Source: Prevotella vespertina
GTDB taxonomy: Bacteria; Bacteroidota; Bacteroidia; Bacteroidales; Bacteroidaceae
Length of the DNA: 64,000 nt
Direction of reading: 5' to 3'
NCBI RefSeq assembly: GCF_009728485.1
Contig: NZ_VVIQ01000003.1
Span: 1-64,000, forward strand
Shown: piece after piece, positions 61,101 through 64,000 of the stretch
How the letters are laid out: every line of letters starts with the position of its first letter
Numbering within the stretch: the stretch's first letter is position 1
Translations under genes and position numbers: made by a program
The notes under the pieces: generated by a model
Told to the model about the DNA's origin: nothing
What the model saw: only the letters and a program-made list of their open reading frames with translations
Databases searched by the model: none

Positions 61101-61900
61101 ACAGTCTTCTCACGATTATAAACAGGGATAATCACCGAAGCCTCAACAGGGAAATCACCTTTTGTGAAGTCGGGTTGAGCATAACGTTGCGTGTCAACCA
61201 AGGCTCCGATGGCTGCAAGATGGCGTGTTGCAGCTTGCTCCATCTCAATCTGTACCTCTCGATTGCGTGGGTTCACATAGTCAAACTGCTTCTCCCCACT
61301 GGCACGAAGATCGTCTTCCTCTTCTGTATATAGGTATTCATTCAGGTGGAAAATACTTCCTTGTCGACTCAAGAACAGGCGCAAGTCATACCAACCTGCA
61401 TATTTATAATGTTCTGATTGACGCTCTTCTGCATATTTCCGCAGCATCTTTCCATTTAGAAGAACTACTGATCCAAAGTCGAAATCATCCCTAATACTAC
61501 CCAACTGATAGTCGATTACAGGATGTTTCTGCGTCTTTCCATCCTCAACGGAATAATGATCTGCATAAACCATAGCCGCCCCTGTCTGTTCAGCCACTTG
61601 TATCATGCGTTCCAAAGCATGGTAACCTAAGGTCAAAGGACTTGACTTCATATAGAACAAAACATAGTCTACTTCTGTGGACTTAGCCATCAACAGCATC
61701 ATGTCTGACGCCAGTAAGCCTGTTCCCTGCAATACTTTTGCCTGCTCAGGTATGCCTTCTACAGCAACAGACTGTGCCGCTAAGAAAAACACTTGATCAA
61801 CTATCTCTCCTTTTCCCATAGGCAGTTGAGCCATCAATGAAGCCATTGTTTCACTCGAACTATAGGCTAAGAAGCAACTTATCTTTTTGTTCTTTTCCAT
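58166..61900 (-). CDS. GT2 glycosyltransferase + HIT-like nucleotidyltransferase (DUF4922) + SpoIID fusion
   Basis: A 1244-residue multidomain protein (start [10 protein letters not shown] at 61900, 24 bases from a TATCTTTG box). The N-terminal part (about 1-230) looks like a degenerate glycosyltransferase. A full GT2 domain follows at about 250-470 ([49 protein letters not shown]). Residues about 570-850 are the DUF4922/HIT-like uridylyl- or phosphorylase-type domain, with CFLCAKNR and APDHLHFQA (His-x-His-x-Gln). Residues about 880-1240 are a SpoIID domain ([48 protein letters not shown]). A carbohydrate-transfer and wall-cutting role is inferred. There is no signal peptide. Confidence 0.85.
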   Translation of the reverse strand: MEKNKKISCFLAYSSSETMASLMAQLPMGKGEIVDQVFFLAAQSVAVEGIPEQAKVLQGTGLLASDMMLLMAKSTEVDYVLFYMKSSPLTLGYHALERMIQVAEQTGAAMVYADHYSVEDGKTQKHPVIDYQLGSIRDDFDFGSVVLLNGKMLRKYAEERQSEHYKYAGWYDLRLFLSRQGSIFHLNEYLYTEEEDDLRASGEKQFDYVNPRNREVQIEMEQAATRHLAAIGALVDTQRYAQPDFTKGDFPVEASVIIPVYNREKTVKDAVVSALSQVTDFPFNVIVVDNHSTDKTTEILNSLATDDRLVHLIPSRTDLGIGGCWNYAINDEHCGRFAVQLDSDDLYSSERTLQTIVNAFHDQKAAMIVGAYRMCDFDLNTLPPGLISHSEWTENNGCNNALRINGLGAPRAFFTPLARQVQFPNTSYGEDYAMGLAFSRSFRIGRIYDELYLCRRWGGNSDAVLSLERLNANNTYKDQLRTMELLARKQQNDNIEKGLYDFFHKQLNQWKEVQTRFEELANVQTREVGSALAQYNPARMVSTGAKIDKASLAKRPCFLCAKNRPSVQIGLPFHHDFDILVNPFPILPIHFTIPACKHQAQSIAANYGQVHRLLSLYPHLMVFYNGPKCGASAPDHLHFQAGTSGILPIQKHWKALWRTSKPLLTLDNKDGIYAIEDYICPALAIVSHDEEHDTQLFQTVYNALPLKEDESEPMMNIVSWRDEERFISVVFPRQKHRPACYSAEGDAQYLVSPGSLDMGGLLILPRQTDFERMTAERAEAILQEVSLSKEAMDKVVKNISLANQKAEPEVSVGIVSAEKIHFQLNNEYTLDGQEAIGEQLVEYSQGKIRWKGAYYEELLFTPKSAESSFTLADVTIGVNFHWERKEAQTFLGQLHLIIDEGKIVAINKLPVERYLASVISSEMSATSSLELLKAHAVISRSWLLAQIEKRKDIANNRKSATSAMIETPEELVRWFDREDHKLFDVCADDHCQRYQGITKATSPHVEEAIKATRGQVLMAGNEICDARFSKCCGGVTEEYQYCWENLSKSYLLSVSDKALLGATPSIDLTNETHAREWILSSPEAFCNTHDTAVLSQVLNNYDQETHDFYRWKVDFCQTELAELIRRKTGIDFGKIVDLQPLERGKSGRICRLKIVGTKYSRIIGKELEIRRTLSETHLYSSAFVVKRSDIENGVPQHFQLIGAGWGHGVGLCQIGAAVMGEKGYKYDKILHHYYQQAIIDTLYI

Positions 61901-61924
61901 CTGAATGTATTGTTTTCTAGTATG

Positions 61925-61932
61925 CAAAGATA
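61925..61932 (-). promoter_or_regulatory. -7 box TATCTTTG for the GT2-HIT-SpoIID gene
   Basis: Minus-strand TAnnTTTG, 24 bases before ATG 61900; the longer open frame to 61963 would start upstream of it. Confidence 0.6.
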
Positions 61933-61997
61933 ATACAAAATCCTTTATTACACCTATATTCAATCTTTTAAAAGCAATATTTATCCATCTTTTTACG

Positions 61998-62005
61998 TAA
62001 CTTTG
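61998..62005 (+). promoter_or_regulatory. -7 box TAACTTTG for the 62040 gene
   Basis: Plus-strand TAnnTTTG, 34 bases before ATG 62040 and divergent from the box at 61925-61932. Confidence 0.6.
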
Positions 62006-62039
62006 CGACCATTAAACATGACATATAATAATAGAAAGA

Positions 62040-62309
62040 ATGGATAAGGAGAATCATATTGATCGTGCATTAGCATTCATGGAGCAGCTTGAGAAGTTAG
62101 GAAATCAGTTGCATCAAGCTGAAGAACATCAGAAAGTTATGTTGCAACAAATGCTAACAATGAGTAAACTCAACCTAACGGACACAGAGGAATACTATAC
62201 ACTGGAACAGCGAAGTAAAGACCTTCAGGCTATGATTAACAAGTGGCGTCCTTACTACGAGGAGCGTTTGAAGATGGTAAAAGAGGCGCAAAAGGCTGCG
62301 AAGAAATAA
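62040..62309 (+). CDS. Short coiled-coil protein, unknown
   Basis: An 89-residue, highly charged helical protein, with no signal peptide. Residues about 8-40 (ALAFMEQLEKLGNQLHQAEE ... QKVMLQQM) and 55-88 have heptad-like Leu and Met spacing. I recognise no family. It is 12 bases before the CDF transporter gene and shares its transcript, so it may be a regulator or assembly factor for the transporter, which is inference only. The nine-codon frame at 62018 ending at its start is probably not coding. Confidence 0.6.
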   Translation: MDKENHIDRALAFMEQLEKLGNQLHQAEEHQKVMLQQMLTMSKLNLTDTEEYYTLEQRSKDLQAMINKWRPYYEERLKMVKEAQKAAKK

Positions 62310-62321
62310 TCAATAAGGATA

Positions 62322-63272
62322 ATGGAAAAGGATAATAACAAGGGAGGAATGATGAGTGTTATCGCTGCTTTGGGTGCAAATGTACTCGTGGCGATATCTA
62401 AGTTCGTTGGTTTTGCAGTCTCTGGATCGGCCGCAATGCTAAATGAATCGATCCACAGTATCGTGGATTGCGGTAATGAAATACTCTTACTCGTAGGTAA
62501 TAAACAAGCAGAAGCAGAGCAAACAGACCAACATCCGTTTGGACAAGCACGTGCAAAGTACTTCTATAGCATGGTAGTTGCGATGATGTTGTTCTTTGCG
62601 GGAGGTGCTTTAGGTATCATGGAGGCTATGGAAAAGCTGTTTCATCCAGAGCATAGTGTGGAGAACACATGGTTAGTCATGGGTATTCTCGTCTTCGGAT
62701 TGATAGTGGAAAGTATCAGCCTGCGCGTTGCCTTCAAGGAAATCAACGAACTAAACAAAGACAATCTGCCCCTTTATCGCTTCTTGAGAGAGAGCCGTCA
62801 CAGTGAAATTCTCATCATCTTTGCCGAGGATATGTGTGCTGTTGTGGGCTTGTTGATTGCTTTGATGGGTACACTTCTTAGTCATTTCACAGGCAATCCA
62901 TTCTATGATGCACTCTCGGGTGTGCTTATCGGTGTGCTACTCTGCCTTGCAGCGCTCTTATTGGCACGTGAGTTTTATAGTCTGTTGATTGGCGAGAGCG
63001 TTACAAAAAAGGATCTTGCTCGTATCAATGAGGCTTTTAATAGAGATGACATCAGCAAGCTCATCAATATAAAAACAATCCATCTCAGTCCGACAGACAT
63101 ACTTGTGACGGCAAAGGTGGATATCAAAGACGAGTGTGAAGCGCAATCGCCTGAGATTATCAACGACATTGAGCGCACCATACGTGCAGCCTTTCCAAAC
63201 TATAAGATTTATATTTATATCGAAACTGACAACTATCAAGAGGATTACGACAGCGCACACCCTACTCGCTAA
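62322..63272 (+). CDS. Cation diffusion facilitator (CDF) transporter
   Basis: A 316-residue divalent-cation exporter driven by the proton gradient. There are six helices in the first 215 residues. The first site has SGSAAMLNESIHSIVDCGNE (about 35-54) and DQHPFGQARAKYFYSM (about 69-84). The second has EDMCAVVGLLIALMG (about 168-182) and FYDALSGVLIG. A cytoplasmic C-terminal domain (about 225-316) has the beta-alpha-beta fold (TDILVTAKVDIKDE). Metal ions could be Zn, Mn, Fe or Co; the sequence does not fix it. It follows a small coiled-coil gene and converges with the MGMT-like gene. Confidence 0.9.
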   Translation: MEKDNNKGGMMSVIAALGANVLVAISKFVGFAVSGSAAMLNESIHSIVDCGNEILLLVGNKQAEAEQTDQHPFGQARAKYFYSMVVAMMLFFAGGALGIMEAMEKLFHPEHSVENTWLVMGILVFGLIVESISLRVAFKEINELNKDNLPLYRFLRESRHSEILIIFAEDMCAVVGLLIALMGTLLSHFTGNPFYDALSGVLIGVLLCLAALLLAREFYSLLIGESVTKKDLARINEAFNRDDISKLINIKTIHLSPTDILVTAKVDIKDECEAQSPEIINDIERTIRAAFPNYKIYIYIETDNYQEDYDSAHPTR

Positions 63273-63300
63273 AACATCAACTTTTCGGCCATAAAAAAGC

Positions 63301-63340
63301 AATGGCAATGAGAACTATTCATCTAGTTTCCATTGCCATT
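63301..63340. terminator. Inverted repeat between CDF and MGMT-like genes
   Basis: AATGGCAATG / CATTGCCATT with a 20-base loop, preceded by AAAAAA and spanning the stop codon of the MGMT-like gene. It may terminate the CDF transcript. Confidence 0.45.
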
Positions 63341-63626
63341 TCTTCATATCTACACATCCATTCGACCGAAAGGTAACACCTTCTGACTCGAGTAACTGCC
63401 GTTGTTCCGCCCAATCAGGAGCAGTCCTCCCAGCACTATTCACCACCCTATGACAAGGTAGTTTCTCCGCTTCGCCAGCATTATGTAGCATCCTTCCCAC
63501 CAATCGTGCATGATGAGGATAACCCAAGAGCCATGCAATCTTACCATAGCTTAACACTCTTCCTGACGGAATTGATGCCACAACCCCATATACTCCTTTG
63601 CGAAAATCAGCGATGTCTACTGCCAT
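63315..63626 (-). CDS. MGMT-like alkylated-DNA repair protein, single domain
   Basis: A 103-residue protein equal to the C-terminal DNA-binding domain of O6-methylguanine-DNA methyltransferases. Features are the helix GKIAWLLGYPHHARLVGRML (about 28-47, with an arginine finger) and active-site PCHRVV (about 57-62) with the acceptor Cys present. Alkyltransferase-like proteins often have Trp instead of Cys, so this is more likely an active methyl acceptor. The N-terminal domain of Ogt is missing, as in many short bacterial forms. It reads toward the CDF gene. Confidence 0.88.
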   Translation of the reverse strand: MAVDIADFRKGVYGVVASIPSGRVLSYGKIAWLLGYPHHARLVGRMLHNAGEAEKLPCHRVVNSAGRTAPDWAEQRQLLESEGVTFRSNGCVDMKKWQWKLDE

Positions 63627-63725
63627 TCCTAACTATTGAGAATAAGAATAAAGCACAAGAAGGATGACTAACGGAGTCTCTCCGCCAGCTCATCCTTCTC
63701 TATATTAACTTACGTGTCAGTATGT

Positions 63726-64000
63726 TTAGAGTTCTGCTTCAACAGCTTTCTGAACCTCTTTGCAATCAACAGTTGGCTCGAAACGAGCAACAACCTCGCC
63801 GTTACGATTTACCAAGAACTTAGTGAAGTTCCACTGAATATCGTTCTGTTTACGTGGTTCCGAGTTAGCCTTGTTGTACAAGTCTTCCATGATAGCAGCC
63901 AACTTCTCCTCGTAAGCACCACCATCATAACCCTTTTGACTCTTCAACCATGTGTAAAGAGGAAGTTCGTTTGCTCCGTTTACATCACTCTTCTTGAACT
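63726..64000 (-). CDS. Glutathione peroxidase, C-terminal part (5' end outside window)
   Basis: The visible 91 residues are the C-terminal half of a glutathione peroxidase-type thiol peroxidase. The conserved Trp/Asn pair is IQWNFTKFLVNRNGEVVARF, and the segment FKKSDVNGANELPLYTWLKS (about 28 residues into the visible frame) precedes it. The frame is open to the window edge at 64000. The N-terminal half with the peroxidatic Cys or selenocysteine is not visible. The enzyme reduces hydroperoxides; the electron donor in such bacteria is often thioredoxin rather than glutathione. Confidence 0.88.
   Translation of the reverse strand, partial: FKKSDVNGANELPLYTWLKSQKGYDGGAYEEKLAAIMEDLYNKANSEPRKQNDIQWNFTKFLVNRNGEVVARFEPTVDCKEVQKAVEAEL

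Noticed and set aside
62018..62047. Nine-codon frame ending at the start of the coiled-coil gene
   Set aside because: Very short, no ribosome-binding site, and the main gene has a good box; it could be chance.

Overview
The window looks like chromosome from a member of the Bacteroidales, most likely Prevotella. Many genes are preceded by the Bacteroidota -7 promoter box TAnnTTTG, and ribosome-binding sites are mostly absent. The gene content also fits: BtuB/BtuG vitamin B12 uptake under a cobalamin riboswitch, a DUF5020 Tsx-like porin, an OmpA-like major outer membrane protein, a fimbrillin-like lipoprotein, a DAHP synthase-chorismate mutase fusion and a four-subunit 2-oxoacid:ferredoxin oxidoreductase. 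I saw no rRNA, tRNA, transposase, phage or CRISPR locus.

Layout. 1-3300 is an AT-rich, tightly packed accessory operon (short SF1 helicase, unknown protein with an acidic tail, TerB-like protein, small zinc-finger protein). 3630-6938 holds two divergent DEDDh-exonuclease genes, one fused inside a UvrD-type helicase. 7043-8418 holds a small membrane protein, a SemiSWEET sugar transporter and a GNAT acetyltransferase. 8664-11978 is the riboswitch-btuB-btuG B12 unit. 12076-19347 carries NhaD, a divergent NAD+ DNA ligase, two related secreted proteins, an exported flavodoxin and a Tsx-like porin. 19446-29964 carries trmD, DUF6078, patatin, aminopeptidase P, a secreted papain-fold peptidase, recJ, recQ and an acyl-ACP thioesterase. 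30143-36730 carries ompA and an apparent operon ffh-folD-TPR-korDABC read leftward. 37341-44754 is mixed envelope and metabolic genes, including an apparently inactive mutarotase. 45012-47573 carries an HU-like protein, a fimbrillin-like lipoprotein and a 67-residue peptide behind a possible leader RNA. 47933-52738 is a copper module (CopA, CopZ, an HMA-AraC fusion regulator) with a MATE exporter and an HD protein. 52945-63626 carries wecB, the SPFH/NfeD pair, an M48 protease, an AmpG-like transporter, a giant GT2-HIT-SpoIID fusion, a CDF transporter and an MGMT-like protein. A glutathione peroxidase runs off the right edge.

The most unusual signal is not a gene. Eight intergenic sites carry short tandem arrays of about 22-bp palindromic units. 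The period is nearly constant and the arms are uniform within a site, but each site has its own sequence. The sites are 8462-8545, 18403-18468, 20396-20501, 25119-25199, 37030-37114, 37181-37256, 45555-45626 and 55686-55775. All lie downstream of at least one gene and none lies in a divergent promoter region. Within some arrays the arm changes keep RNA pairing, including a wobble intermediate. I do not recognise this family.

Other points for follow-up are the CopA homologue lacking its nucleotide-binding domain, the HMA-AraC regulator, the three-part envelope fusion protein, the helicase with an embedded exonuclease, and an HU gene whose tail is encoded by a GC-rich intergenic repeat.
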